The notes beneath the pieces were generated by a model. The model was not told the origin of the DNA. It was given only the letters and a program-made list of their open reading frames with translations, and made no database searches. Both the position numbers and the translations under genes were made by a program. 64,000 nucleotides of DNA from Wenzhouxiangella limi (GTDB taxonomy: Bacteria > Pseudomonadota > Gammaproteobacteria > Xanthomonadales > Wenzhouxiangellaceae): assembly GCF_010499265.1 (NCBI RefSeq), contig NZ_JAAGSC010000039.1:109559-173558 (forward strand), given 5' to 3'. Of the stretch, positions 45,730 through 55,171 are shown one piece after another (position 1 is the stretch's first letter; the number at the start of each line of letters is the position of its first letter).

Positions 45730-46377
45730 TCATTCCAGTTCCTGCAGGTGCCGCCAGCGGTTGACGATGGTGCAGAACAGGGTGGCGGTGCGTTCGGTGT
45801 CGTAGGCGGCCGAGTGCGCCCGGTCGCTGTTCCATTCAAGACCCGCGGCGGTGACGGCGCGGGCGAGCACCGTCTGCCCGTAGGCCAGGCCGCCCAGGGT
45901 GGCGGTATCGAAGCAGCTGAACGGATGAAAAGGATTGCGCTTGTAGCCGACCCGGGCAATGACCGCGTTGAGAAACGACAGATCGAAGTGGGCATTGTGG
46001 CCGACCAGCACTGCGCGCTTGCAGCCGGTATCGCGCAACGCCTGCCGGACCGGGTTGAGCAGCGACCGCAGGCCGGTCTCTTCGTCGACGGCCGGGCGCA
46101 GCGGATGGTCGGGCCGAATTCCGTTGAACTCCAGCGCGGCCTGCTCGATGTTGGCGCCGGGGAAAGGTTCGATATGCCGCACCTGGACCGGTTGTGGATG
46201 CAGCCAGCCATCCTCGTCCATCGCGATGATGCACAGCGCCAGCTCCAGCAGGGCGTCCGTTGCGGGGTTGAAGCCGCCGGTCTCGACGTCCACAACCACC
46301 GGCAAAAAGCCGCGGAATCGGTGCGCGATGGGCATCATCTGGGATTGCGTAGCCGTCAGGGTAGAATCATGGACCAT
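45730..46377 (-). CDS. rnt: Ribonuclease T
   Basis: This DEDDh 3'-5' exonuclease trims tRNA and other stable RNA 3' ends. It has 215 residues. Exo I is [12 protein letters not shown], Exo II is [13 protein letters not shown], and Exo III is [14 protein letters not shown]. The opening [20 protein letters not shown] parallels E. coli RNase T, so ATG 46377 is plausible; ATG 46338 is an alternative. It diverges from the TraB-family gene with a 33-bp gap. RNase T is confined largely to gammaproteobacteria. Confidence 0.95.
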   Translation of the reverse strand: MVHDSTLTATQSQMMPIAHRFRGFLPVVVDVETGGFNPATDALLELALCIIAMDEDGWLHPQPVQVRHIEPFPGANIEQAALEFNGIRPDHPLRPAVDEETGLRSLLNPVRQALRDTGCKRAVLVGHNAHFDLSFLNAVIARVGYKRNPFHPFSCFDTATLGGLAYGQTVLARAVTAAGLEWNSDRAHSAAYDTERTATLFCTIVNRWRHLQELE

Positions 46378-46410
46378 GGTATCGGTTCACGCGCTCGACA
46401 AGGTGACAGA

Positions 46411-47289
46411 ATGAGGTTTTTATCCCGGCTTTGGGTGTCCGCGCTGCTGGTCTGGATGTTCGCCGGGGCCGCCCAGGCCCAGGTGCTGTGGTCCGTAAAG
46501 GGCCCGGAGGGACAGCAGAACTGGTTGCTTGGCACCGTTCACAGCGAGGATCCGCGTCTGCTGGAATTTCCCGAGGCGGTGCTCGAGGCGCTGGCGGACT
46601 CGGACCGTCTGGCGCTGGAGCTGGTGCCGGACGCAAGCCTGCTGGAAATCCTCAACCAGGCCATGCACTACCCGGAGCCGCGGCTGGACCAGGTGCTGGC
46701 TGCCGGCCCGTACGAAAAACTGGTCGAGATTCTCGGGGACAGCTACGGCATGGGCGAGCCGGTGGTGCGCCGCCTGCGCCCCTGGGCGGCTGCCATGACC
46801 CTCTCGGTGCCGCCGCCGCAGACGGGTCTGTTCATGGACCTGGCCCTGTCCATCCGCGCCGGCGGCCTGTCCCTGGAGGTGGTCTCGCTGGAGCGGATCG
46901 AGGAGCAGCTGGCGTTCCTGGCCGACATGCCCGAGTCGATGCAGTTGAACCTGCTGGAGCAGGCGATCGAGGATTTCGCCCGCCAGGATGAAATGTTCGA
47001 GACCCTGGTGCGCAGCTACCTGGCCGGGGACCTGGCGCGCCTGGAGGCGGTCGCCCGCGAGCAGATGGCGGGGCTCGATCCGGCCCTGCGGGCACATTTC
47101 GAGCAGGTCGGCATGATCGAGCGCAACCACACCATGGTTAAGCGGGCGCTGCCGTGGCTGGAAGCGGGTGGCCTGATGATCGCTGTCGGCGCCCTGCACC
47201 TGCCGGGCGAGGAGGGTCTGATCGAGTTGCTGCGCGCGCGCGGGATGACCGTGGAACCGGCCCTCGGCCCCTACGAGGACCCTTCCTGA
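46411..47289 (+). CDS. TraB/GumN-family protein
   Basis: This 292-residue protein has an N-terminal signal peptide (FLSRLWVSALLVWMFAGAAQ). The TraB/GumN family is related to Tiki-type metalloproteases. Visible motifs are LLGTVHSEDPRLLEFPEAV near the start, and MIERNHTMVKRALPWLEAGG and MIAVGALHLPGEEGLIELL near the end; the GxxHxxx-type histidines and the ERN motif are conserved. It is probably periplasmic or secreted. Its stop overlaps nth by 19 bp in convergent orientation. Confidence 0.9.
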   Translation: MRFLSRLWVSALLVWMFAGAAQAQVLWSVKGPEGQQNWLLGTVHSEDPRLLEFPEAVLEALADSDRLALELVPDASLLEILNQAMHYPEPRLDQVLAAGPYEKLVEILGDSYGMGEPVVRRLRPWAAAMTLSVPPPQTGLFMDLALSIRAGGLSLEVVSLERIEEQLAFLADMPESMQLNLLEQAIEDFARQDEMFETLVRSYLAGDLARLEAVAREQMAGLDPALRAHFEQVGMIERNHTMVKRALPWLEAGGLMIAVGALHLPGEEGLIELLRARGMTVEPALGPYEDPS

Positions 47290-47924
47290 AGGACTTTCCT
47301 GCGCCCGGGCCAGCGACAAAGATCGACCACCGGACACTGCCCGCACAGCGGCTTGCGCGCCTTGCAGGTATAGCGACCGTGCAGGATGAGCCAGTGGTGG
47401 GCGTTGAGCAGGTAGGGTTCCGGCACGCGTTTGAGCAGGGCCTTTTCGACCGCCAGCACGGTCTTTCCGGGCGCCAGGCCGGTGCGGTTGGCGACCCGGA
47501 AGATGTGGGTATCGACGGCCATGGTCGGCTGGCCGAAGGCCGTATTGAGGATCACGTTGGCGGTCTTGCGGCCCACCCCGGGCAGGGCCTCCAGGGCCTC
47601 CCGGTTCTGCGGGACCTCACCATTGTGCTCTTCGACCAGGATGCGACAGGCCGCGATCACGTTTTTGGCCTTGCTGTTGAACAGGCCGATGGTCTTGATG
47701 TAGCGCTTCAAGCCCTCTTCGCCCAACGCCAGGATCTGCTCGGGCGTGTTGGCCACCGGAAACAGTCTTTTCGTGGCCTTGTTGACGCCCACATCGGTGG
47801 CCTGGGCCGACAGGGTGACGGCGACCAGCAGTTCGAAGGGCGAGGCGTAGGCCAGCTCGGTTTTCGGGTCGGGATCGATCTCGGCCAGGCGCTGGAAAAA
47901 GGTCGCGCGGTCGGCGGCGTTCAT
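47271..47924 (-). CDS. nth: Endonuclease III (Nth)
   Basis: This DNA glycosylase/AP lyase removes oxidised pyrimidines in base excision repair. It has 217 residues. The helix-hairpin-helix with catalytic lysine is LPGVGRKTANVILN, the catalytic aspartate is in AVDTHIFRVANR, and a C-terminal [4Fe-4S] cluster is held by CKARKPLCGQCPVVDLC. The start at 47924 (MNAADRATFF) aligns with E. coli Nth; a Met 9 bases upstream (47933) is possible. The frame runs far upstream as an artefact of high GC. Confidence 0.96.
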   Translation of the reverse strand: MNAADRATFFQRLAEIDPDPKTELAYASPFELLVAVTLSAQATDVGVNKATKRLFPVANTPEQILALGEEGLKRYIKTIGLFNSKAKNVIAACRILVEEHNGEVPQNREALEALPGVGRKTANVILNTAFGQPTMAVDTHIFRVANRTGLAPGKTVLAVEKALLKRVPEPYLLNAHHWLILHGRYTCKARKPLCGQCPVVDLCRWPGRRKVLQEGSS

Positions 47925-48038
47925 GGCGGGCATGGGCGAAGGCTGCGGATTTCTCGAGACTCGGGTTGACGGCAGAATAGCACCGGCGACGGCGATATAC
48001 TGGCCGTGCACTTTCCGATCCGGCAGCAGAATCCGACC

Positions 48039-49598
48039 ATGCACAGTCCGCTGATCGACGCGCTCCGCGACCCGGCGTGCTACCCCCATCCGGTCAGCGA
48101 GGTGGCGCTGACAGAAACCCATATCTCCTGGGTGCTGCTGGCCGGAGACTATGCCTACAAGATCAAAAAGCCGGTGGATTTCGGTTTTCTGGATTTTTCG
48201 ACGCTGCAGCGTCGACAGTATTTCTGCCAGGAAGAAATCCGGCTGAACCGGCGCACCGCGCTTGATTTGTATATTGACGTTACGGCGATCAGCGGCGTTG
48301 CCGAGGAGCCTGAAATCGGCGGTGCGGGCGAGCCGATCGAATACGCCGTAAGGATGCAGCGTTTCGATCCCGCAGACGGTTTCGATCGGCTGATGGAGGC
48401 CGGGCGGCTCGAAGCGTCCCACGTCGAGTCGCTGGGCGAGGCGCTGGCCGATCTGCACGAGGTCGCCGAGCCCGCCCCGGGTGACTCGAAGTGGGGCAGT
48501 CCGGCCGAGGTGATCGGGCCCATGCGCGACAACTTCACCACTTTGCGCGAGCGCCTGTCGGATGCCGGGCGCCGAGCCCGGCTTGCGCGGCTGGCGGCGT
48601 GGACCGAAGATCGTTTCGCGGCCTTGCGCGATCGGATCCAGGAGCGCCGCACGCAGGGTTTCGTGCGCGAATGCCACGGTGATGTCCACCTGGGCAACGT
48701 CACCCTGTTCGAGTGCCGCACCACGCTGTTCGACTGCATCGAGTTCAGCCCCGATCTGCGCTGGACCGACGTCATGGCCGACCTGGCGTTCGTGGTCATG
48801 GATCTGCGCGAGCGCGGTGCGGCCAGCCACGCCTGGCGCCTTCTCGATCGCTATCTGGCCCGCACCGGGGATTACGCCGGGCTGGCCCTGCTGGATTTCT
48901 ACGTGGTCTACCGCGCCCTGGTCCGGGCCAAGGTGGCCGCGCTGGGCCTGGACAACCAGACCGAGACCGCGGACGCCGACCGTATCCTGGCCACCATCGA
49001 CAGCCACCTGGCGCTTGCACTGAAGGTTGCCGGGGAACGTCGCCCGGCGCTGATCCTGACCTGCGGGGTCTCCGGCAGCGGCAAGAGCCATCTCGCCCGA
49101 TCGCTGTTGGCCGACTGCGGCCTGATCCGGCTGCGTTCGGACGTCGAGCGCAAGCGCTTGTTCGGGCTCGACGAGCTGGCGCGCACGCAGTCGCCGACCG
49201 GCGGCGGCCTGTATGGCCCCGAAGCCACGGCCCGGACCTACCAGCGGCTGCGGCAGCTGGCCGGCGCGGTCACCGATGCGGCGCTGCCGGTGCTGGTCGA
49301 CGCCACCTTCCTGGAACCCGAACACCGGCAGGCGTTTGCGGATCTGGCCGGGCGGCGCCAGATTCCTTTCGGCGTGCTGGTCTGCACGGCCGATGAGCGC
49401 GTGCTGCGCGAGCGTGTGGGTCAGCGCGCGGACGACGGCAGCGATGCTTCAGAGGCCGATCTCGAAGTGCTGGATCGGCAGCTGGCTTCGTTTGATCCGC
49501 CGGCCGAAGACGACGAGCTGATGGTGATCGACACCGCCGCCGCCGGCGGCGAAGCGCGGGCCCGGGCCTGGATCGCGCGGCTGCTCTCAGGCGGCTGA
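48039..49598 (+). CDS. Kinase-fold/P-loop two-domain protein (APH-like plus AAA)
   Basis: This 519-residue protein has an N-terminal aminoglycoside-phosphotransferase-like domain (about 20-320). Its motifs are YAYKIKKPVDFGFLDFSTL, a catalytic-loop-like FVRECHGDVHLGNVTLF, and DCIEFSPDLRWTDVMADLAF. A C-terminal P-loop kinase domain (about 340-515) has TCGVSGSGKSHLARSLL. This matches the COG2187/COG0645 fusion of unknown substrate. A TATACT -10 at 47996-48001 lies so close to GTG 48006 that ATG 48039 is the more likely start. It overlaps rsxE by 12 bp convergently. Confidence 0.9.
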   Translation: MHSPLIDALRDPACYPHPVSEVALTETHISWVLLAGDYAYKIKKPVDFGFLDFSTLQRRQYFCQEEIRLNRRTALDLYIDVTAISGVAEEPEIGGAGEPIEYAVRMQRFDPADGFDRLMEAGRLEASHVESLGEALADLHEVAEPAPGDSKWGSPAEVIGPMRDNFTTLRERLSDAGRRARLARLAAWTEDRFAALRDRIQERRTQGFVRECHGDVHLGNVTLFECRTTLFDCIEFSPDLRWTDVMADLAFVVMDLRERGAASHAWRLLDRYLARTGDYAGLALLDFYVVYRALVRAKVAALGLDNQTETADADRILATIDSHLALALKVAGERRPALILTCGVSGSGKSHLARSLLADCGLIRLRSDVERKRLFGLDELARTQSPTGGGLYGPEATARTYQRLRQLAGAVTDAALPVLVDATFLEPEHRQAFADLAGRRQIPFGVLVCTADERVLRERVGQRADDGSDASEADLEVLDRQLASFDPPAEDDELMVIDTAAAGGEARARAWIARLLSGG

Positions 49599-50261
49599 CG
49601 GCGAGGTTTCGGGCGCAGGCGCGGTCTGCGGCTGCCGGATCAGGCGCTGACGCAGGGCGACCAGCAGTCCGAGACCGATGAATGCGCCTGGTGGCAGCAG
49701 CGCCAGCAGCAGGCCGACGCCTTCCGGCATGAGCTGCAAGGTCATCCCGCCGGCCCACTCACCCAGCAGCAGGTTGGCGTCGGCAAACAGCGTGCCCTGT
49801 CCGATCAGCTCCCGGCCCGCGCCCAGCGCGATCAGGACCAGTCCGAAACCAGCGCCCTGGGCCAGCCCGTCGTGGACGGCGGCCAGCGGCGGCTGGCGCG
49901 AGGCGAAGGCTTCGGCCCGGGCGAGAATGGTGCAGTTGGTCACGATCAGCGGCACGAAAATGCCCAGCGTGCGGCTCAATTCGTGCAGCCAGGCCTGCAG
50001 GGTCAGATCCACCACGGTCACCAGCGTGGCGATGATCAGGACAAAGGCCGGGATGCGGATTTCGGGCATCAGCGCCCCGCGCAGCGCGGACACGGCCAGG
50101 TTGGAGCAGACCAGCACGATCAGCGTGGCCAATCCCAGCCCCAGCCCGTTGATCGTCGTATTGGTGACCGCCAGCAGCGGGCACAGGCCGAGCAGCTGGA
50201 CCAGACCCGGGTTGTTGTCCCACAGGCCCTGGCGCCAGATCGGTCGGGGATCGGAGGTCAT
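49587..50261 (-). CDS. rsxE: Electron transport complex subunit RsxE
   Basis: This integral membrane subunit belongs to the Rsx (Rnf-type) complex, which moves electrons from NADH through flavins and Fe-S clusters; in E. coli it keeps SoxR reduced. The 224-residue protein has about six membrane helices, including GLVQLLGLCPLLAVTNTTIN, and IFVPLIVTNCTIL. It is split from rsxG by fbp, which runs on the opposite strand, so rsxE needs its own promoter; none is obvious. Confidence 0.94.
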   Translation of the reverse strand: MTSDPRPIWRQGLWDNNPGLVQLLGLCPLLAVTNTTINGLGLGLATLIVLVCSNLAVSALRGALMPEIRIPAFVLIIATLVTVVDLTLQAWLHELSRTLGIFVPLIVTNCTILARAEAFASRQPPLAAVHDGLAQGAGFGLVLIALGAGRELIGQGTLFADANLLLGEWAGGMTLQLMPEGVGLLLALLPPGAFIGLGLLVALRQRLIRQPQTAPAPETSPSAA

Positions 50262-50374
50262 GGGCTTCGGACAGGCTGGCGGTGGGCTTTCACGCAGCGG
50301 ATTTTATCGCGTCGGGCCGGGCGGCGGGCTAAAATGACGGCGACGCGCGAGGGCGTCGCAGACAGGGGATGTTC

Positions 50375-51400
50375 ATGCAAATCGGCACCACGCTGACCAA
50401 CTACATCATCGAAAACCAGCGCCACGTGCGCGCCAGCGGCGAGTTCACCGGCCTTCTGAACGACATCACGGTGGCCTGCAAGAAAATTGCCGACCTGGTC
50501 AACAAGGGCGATCTGATCAACGTGCTCGGCAGCACCGAGTCAGAAAACGTGCAGGGCGAGACCCAGAAGAAGCTCGACGTGATCGCCAACGATTTGATGA
50601 TCGACGCGCTCCGGCACAACGGTCATATCGCCGGATTGGCTTCCGAAGAAATGGCCGGGATCTACCACCTGCCGCCGGGCAAGCTGCGCGGCAGCTACCT
50701 GGTGCTGTCGGACCCGCTGGACGGGTCGTCGAATATCGACGTCAACGTCTCGGTCGGCACCATTTTTTCCATCCTGCGCGCCGCTGAGGGCGGAGGTGAG
50801 CCGGAAGTGGCCGACTTTCTGCGGCCCGGCACCGAGCAGGTGGCAGCCGGCTACTGCCTGTACGGGCCGTCCACGCTGCTGGTTCTGACCACCGGACAGG
50901 GTGTGAGCATGTTCAACCTCGACCGCGCGGTGGGCGAGTTTCTGCTCACGCGCGAGGGCGTTCGCATTCCGCCCGACTGCCGGGAATTTGCGATCAACGC
51001 CTCCAACCAGCGGTTCTGGGACGCGCCGGTGCAGCGTTTCATCGGCGAATGCGCGCAGGGTCGCGACGGTCCGCTGGGCCGGGATTTCAACATGCGCTGG
51101 GTGGCCTCCATGGTTGCCGAAGTGCACCGCATTCTCATCCGTGGCGGGGTGTTTCTGTATCCCTCGGATCGGCGCCTGGCCGCCGCCGGCAAGAACGGCA
51201 AGCTGCGCCTGATGTACGAAGCCAACCCGATGGCGATGATCGTCGAGCAGGCCGGCGGTGCCGCCTCGACCGGGCATCAGCGAATCCTCGAGGTCGAACC
51301 GCAGGATCTGCACCAGCGCGTGCCGGTCATCCTGGGCTCGCGCAACGACGTCGAGCGCGCGGTGGCCTACCATGCCGAGGCCCCAACCGCGATCGGCTGA
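50375..51400 (+). CDS. fbp: Fructose-1,6-bisphosphatase class 1
   Basis: This gluconeogenic enzyme hydrolyses fructose 1,6-bisphosphate. It has 341 residues. Metal-binding and active-site segments are [45 protein letters not shown] and [20 protein letters not shown] 50375 has AGGGGA 5-6 bases upstream; an in-frame ATG at 50369 overlaps that site. It lies alone in antisense between rsxG and rsxE. Confidence 0.96.
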   Translation: MQIGTTLTNYIIENQRHVRASGEFTGLLNDITVACKKIADLVNKGDLINVLGSTESENVQGETQKKLDVIANDLMIDALRHNGHIAGLASEEMAGIYHLPPGKLRGSYLVLSDPLDGSSNIDVNVSVGTIFSILRAAEGGGEPEVADFLRPGTEQVAAGYCLYGPSTLLVLTTGQGVSMFNLDRAVGEFLLTREGVRIPPDCREFAINASNQRFWDAPVQRFIGECAQGRDGPLGRDFNMRWVASMVAEVHRILIRGGVFLYPSDRRLAAAGKNGKLRLMYEANPMAMIVEQAGGAASTGHQRILEVEPQDLHQRVPVILGSRNDVERAVAYHAEAPTAIG

Positions 51401-51406
51401 GCGTGT

Positions 51407-52039
51407 TCAGTGCGCCTCGCGATTGGCCGTCGACCTGGCCCACAGCCGTTCCGGATCGGTCTGCTCCAGCGCCGACAGCGCCGAGCGGACCGCATGGATG
51501 ACGGCATCGGTGGTGATCGTGGCGCTGGTCAGGGTGTCGAAATCGCCGCCGCGCTGATCCGGCGCCCAGGCCTCGGCCGGTGGCTGGCCGAGGCTGCGGC
51601 CTCTGAACTGGGTGATCCAGTCGCTGCGCTGCCGTTCGATCTTGTCGCCCAGGCCGGGCGTTTCGCGATGGGCGAGCACGCGCACGCCCAGCACGGTGCC
51701 TTCCGGGTCGACGGCGACCAGCAGGCGGATATCGCCGCTGTAGCCACGCGAGGTGACCAGATCAACCAGGCTGGCCACGGGCTGGCCGTTGCGCCGGGCC
51801 CGGTAGACCCGGGCCGGCTGCTCCAGTCCCGGCAGCGCAAGAACGATGGCGTCGTCGAGCAGTTCGTTGTCGAAAGTCCCCGCCGGAAGCAGCGCGCTCA
51901 GCGTCGCCAGCGCCCTTCGCTGCTCGGCGGCCTCGATCCGATCGCGCGTGAGCCGGTCGACGCCGGCCAGCAGCAAGGCGGCGCCCAGGCCAATGGCGGT
52001 CAGCGCGAGCGCGGCGCGACGTCGGTCCGGGTTGATCAT
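51407..52039 (-). CDS. rsxG: Electron transport complex subunit RsxG
   Basis: This 210-residue periplasm-facing subunit has an N-terminal anchor (ALALTAIGLGAALLLAGV) and an FMN-binding domain. FMN is attached covalently to a threonine in the motif S[GA]ATxxT, seen here as TSATITTDAV. The start overlaps the rsxD stop (ATGA). It ends 6 bp from the convergent fbp stop. Confidence 0.94.
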   Translation of the reverse strand: MINPDRRRAALALTAIGLGAALLLAGVDRLTRDRIEAAEQRRALATLSALLPAGTFDNELLDDAIVLALPGLEQPARVYRARRNGQPVASLVDLVTSRGYSGDIRLLVAVDPEGTVLGVRVLAHRETPGLGDKIERQRSDWITQFRGRSLGQPPAEAWAPDQRGGDFDTLTSATITTDAVIHAVRSALSALEQTDPERLWARSTANREAH

Positions 52040-53067
52040 CGCGCGTAACCGTAGACGCGCGGGCGGGTGTAGCGGTCGATCAGCGGCACCAGCATGTTCA
52101 TCAACAGCACGGCGAAGGCGACGCCGTCGGGAAACCCGCCCCAGCGCCGGATGGCCAGGGTCAGGATGGCGACGCCGGCGCCAAACAACAGCTTTCCGCG
52201 CGGGGTGGCGCTACCCGAGACGGGATCCGTGGCGATAAAAAACGCGCACAGCAGCAAGCCACCGGAGAACAATTGGCTCAGCGGGCTGGCATGGAGATCC
52301 GGTGCAATCAGCCAAAGCGGCAGGGTGACCAGCAAGGTGGTCAGGATCACCGCCGCGGGCACGTGCCAGCCGATGACCCGCTGCCAGACCAGCCACAGGC
52401 CGCCCAGCAGTGTTGCCAGCCCGATCCAGTCCCAGCCGCGTCCGCCCAGTGTTCCAAAGACCGGATGGGTGCGGATTTCGGACATCAGCAGCTGATCCTG
52501 CAGACCGGTGCGCACGAGCTCCAGCGGTGTCGCGGAGGTCAGCGCCTCCCAGGCAAGCCGTTCCGGCGGCACCCCGCTGAACACCGTGAGCAGCGATTCA
52601 GTCAGACCCGGTGGCGCGCTCGCCGGTCCGCGCGGTGTCAGCCACTGGCTCAGTTCGGTCGGGAAGGCGATGATCACGGCGGCCAGTCCCACCATGGCCG
52701 GGTTGAACAGGTTGTAGCCGAGACCGCCGTAGAGATGCTTGGCAACGACGATCGCAAACAGCATGCCGGTTGCGCTGACCCACCAGGGGCTGAGCGGCGG
52801 CAGGCACAGCGCAAACAGCACGGCGGTGACGAGCGCGCTGCCGTCGGTCAGAAACAGCCTCGGCCGGCGCTGGCGCAGCCGCAGCATGCCCCACTCGAAC
52901 CCGAGCGCAAAAAGACAGGCCAGAGCGATCTGGATGGCGATGCCCCAGCCGAAAAACCACCAGTGCGCGGCGATCGCCGGCAGCAATGCCAGCACCACCT
53001 GGCCCATGAGCCGGTTGACGCGCGGCTTCGGTGGCAGGTGGGGCGCGCCGTTGACGGGAAAACGCAT
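52036..53067 (-). CDS. rsxD: Electron transport complex subunit RsxD
   Basis: This 343-residue polytopic membrane subunit has about eight to ten helices (for example GQVVLALLPAIAAHWWFFGW and DRYTRPRVYGYAR at the end). The covalent-FMN motif is represented by TSATPLELV. It lies 9 bp after rsxC and overlaps rsxG by four bases, so rsxC-D-G are one unit. Confidence 0.94.
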   Translation of the reverse strand: MRFPVNGAPHLPPKPRVNRLMGQVVLALLPAIAAHWWFFGWGIAIQIALACLFALGFEWGMLRLRQRRPRLFLTDGSALVTAVLFALCLPPLSPWWVSATGMLFAIVVAKHLYGGLGYNLFNPAMVGLAAVIIAFPTELSQWLTPRGPASAPPGLTESLLTVFSGVPPERLAWEALTSATPLELVRTGLQDQLLMSEIRTHPVFGTLGGRGWDWIGLATLLGGLWLVWQRVIGWHVPAAVILTTLLVTLPLWLIAPDLHASPLSQLFSGGLLLCAFFIATDPVSGSATPRGKLLFGAGVAILTLAIRRWGGFPDGVAFAVLLMNMLVPLIDRYTRPRVYGYAR

Positions 53068-53076
53068 GGCCGGTTG

Positions 53077-54600
53077 CTACTCCGCGGGCTTTTTCTTGTT
53101 TCGCGCCCGGGCGATGGCGGCCTGGATTTCGTTCTCGGCCCCGCCCTTTTGGCGCAGGCGCTCGGCCCGCGCGCGTCGGCGCGCCTCGCGCTCGGCCTGT
53201 TCGCGCGCCAGTCGCTCCTGGCGGGCTTCGTGGCGGCGGCGGGCGAGCGCGGCACGGCGCTGGTCGAGATCGCGCAGGCGCAGCTCGCCCTTGGCGTGGC
53301 GGTAGTAGTCGACCAGCGGAATATGGCTGGGGCAGACCTGGGCGCAGCAGCCGCACTCGATGCAGTCAAACAGCGCCAGGTCGCGCGCCTGCTGGTAGCG
53401 CGCGCCGTCGATCGCGCGCAACAGCAGCTGCGGCATCAGGCTGGCCGGGCAGGCTTCGACGCAGGCCCCGCAGTTGATGCAGGGCAGGACCGAGTTCGGA
53501 TCGGGTGGCGGGGTGTCGAGCACCAGCAGGCAGTTGCTGCCCTTGGTCATGATCACCTCGTCGGTTTCCAGCGCCGTGCCCGACATCGGCCCGCCCAGAA
53601 TCAGGCGGCAGGCCTGCTCGGTGTATCCGCCGGCCTGTTCGATCAGCCAGGCCGCGGGCGCGCCCACCGGGGCAACAAGATTGCAGGGCTGGGCGACGCC
53701 CGGGCCGGTCACGGTGACGATGCGCTCGGTCAGCGGCCGGCCGCGTTCGGCTGCATCGAAGGCGGCCGCCGCTGTGGCAACGTTGTGGCAAACCAGGCCC
53801 AGATCCTGCGGTAGACCGTCGTGGGGTACCTCCAGACCGGTCAGGGTCTGGATCAGCTGGCGCTCGCCGCCTTCCGGATAGACGGCAGGGACGGTGACGA
53901 CTTCGATCGAGCCGGCCGCACCGAGCTCGCGCGCGGCCTGGCGCAGCGCCTCGGCGGTTTCATCCATGGGGTCTTCCACGGCCAGGATGATCCGTCCGGC
54001 ACCGGCTGCCGCGGCCAGGATGAGGCCACCGGCGACGACGTCGGACGGCCGGGCGCGCATCAGGCTCTCGTCGCAGGCGATCCAGGGCTCGCACTCGGCG
54101 CCATTGAGGATGAGGGTATGGATTTCCGGCCAGGGACCGCGCAGCTTGGCGGCGGTGGGGAAAACGGCGCCGCCCATGCCGGCCAGCCCCATTTGGCGCA
54201 GGTGATCGACGATCATGGACGGTGGGGCCTGGTGCCAGTTCTTGAGTCGACGAGGCGCAGCGGCGCCCGGCTCAGCGCCGGTGCGGATCTCGACGCAGCG
54301 GCGCAGGCTGCCGGGCGGATGACTGGCCGGTCGGCGGGTCAGCCCGACGACGGTGCCGGCACAGGGCGCATGCGCCGGGACCTCGAAATCGCCTTCGCTG
54401 GCCGTCAGCGCCTGGCCCGCGATCACCGGCTGGCCGGTTTCGACCAGCACCTGGCCGCTTTCGCCCTGGTGCTGGCCGACGGGCACGAAGACGCGATCCG
54501 GCAGCGGGCAGCGGCGCAGGGGGGCGTCGAGCGAAACTTGCTTGTGGTGCGGCAGCGCGAGGCCACCGGGAAAGGCATGCGGCCGTGCACCCATGGCCAC
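53077..54600 (-). CDS. rsxC: Electron transport complex subunit RsxC
   Basis: This peripheral subunit binds NADH/FMN and Fe-S clusters. It has 507 residues. The N-terminus HAFPGGLALPHHKQVS is typical, with a Rossmann-like region (MGLAGMGGAVFPTAAKL, GAECEPWIACDE). Two 4Fe-4S motifs follow (CINCGACVEACPASLMP and CIECGCCAQVCPSHIPL). A basic, coiled tail rich in Arg, Ala and Glu follows, shorter than the long repeats of E. coli RsxC. GTG 54600 or ATG 54594 starts it, abutting the rsxB stop. Confidence 0.95.
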   Translation of the reverse strand: MAMGARPHAFPGGLALPHHKQVSLDAPLRRCPLPDRVFVPVGQHQGESGQVLVETGQPVIAGQALTASEGDFEVPAHAPCAGTVVGLTRRPASHPPGSLRRCVEIRTGAEPGAAAPRRLKNWHQAPPSMIVDHLRQMGLAGMGGAVFPTAAKLRGPWPEIHTLILNGAECEPWIACDESLMRARPSDVVAGGLILAAAAGAGRIILAVEDPMDETAEALRQAARELGAAGSIEVVTVPAVYPEGGERQLIQTLTGLEVPHDGLPQDLGLVCHNVATAAAAFDAAERGRPLTERIVTVTGPGVAQPCNLVAPVGAPAAWLIEQAGGYTEQACRLILGGPMSGTALETDEVIMTKGSNCLLVLDTPPPDPNSVLPCINCGACVEACPASLMPQLLLRAIDGARYQQARDLALFDCIECGCCAQVCPSHIPLVDYYRHAKGELRLRDLDQRRAALARRRHEARQERLAREQAEREARRRARAERLRQKGGAENEIQAAIARARNKKKPAE

Positions 54601-55143
54601 TCAGGCGGCGCGCACGCGAATCGGAATCGGGCGCGGTGCGACTTGCGGCTGCGGCCGCTCGACCAGGTCGATGCAGTCGACCGGGCAGGGCGCCAGGCAA
54701 AGTTCGCAGCCGGTGCATTCGGCCTCGATCACGGTGTGCATCTGGCGCGATGCGCCGACGATGGCGTCGACCGGGCAGGCCTGGATGCACAGGGTGCAGC
54801 CGATGCAGCGGTCTTCGTCGATCAGCGCGCTCAGCGGCGGTTTGGTTTCGCCGCGACTGGCGTCCAGCGGCCTGGCCTCGACGCCCAGCAGTTCGGCGAG
54901 GGCCTGCACGCCTTCCTCGCCGCCGGGCGGACACTGATTGATGTCGGCCTCGTGGGCCGCGATGGCTTCGGCGTACGGCCGGCAGCCTGGATAGCCGCAC
55001 TGGGCGCATTGGGTTTGCGGCAGGATCTCGTTGATGCGTTCGGTCAGCGAGTCTTCATCCGGGCGCAGGCGCTGGCCGGCCCACAGCAGGCCGAGGCCAA
55101 TGGCGGCAACGATGACGGACAGGGTGACAATAGCGGCGATCAT
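54601..55143 (-). CDS. rsxB: Electron transport complex subunit RsxB
   Basis: This 180-residue ferredoxin subunit has an N-terminal membrane anchor ([19 protein letters not shown]) and a DUF/Fe-S region [19 protein letters not shown]. Two 4Fe-4S motifs follow: [18 protein letters not shown] and [18 protein letters not shown]. It directly abuts rsxC. rsxA is not adjacent: a receptor and a GGDEF gene lie between. Confidence 0.95.
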   Translation of the reverse strand: MIAAIVTLSVIVAAIGLGLLWAGQRLRPDEDSLTERINEILPQTQCAQCGYPGCRPYAEAIAAHEADINQCPPGGEEGVQALAELLGVEARPLDASRGETKPPLSALIDEDRCIGCTLCIQACPVDAIVGASRQMHTVIEAECTGCELCLAPCPVDCIDLVERPQPQVAPRPIPIRVRAA

Positions 55144-55171
55144 GCTGGCCGCTATCGTAACCGAGGCGGCT

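Noticed and set aside
47925-49325. N-terminal extension of the nth frame (684 codons)
   Set aside because: The extension is antisense to the kinase-fold gene and unlike any protein; Nth homologues begin near 47924.
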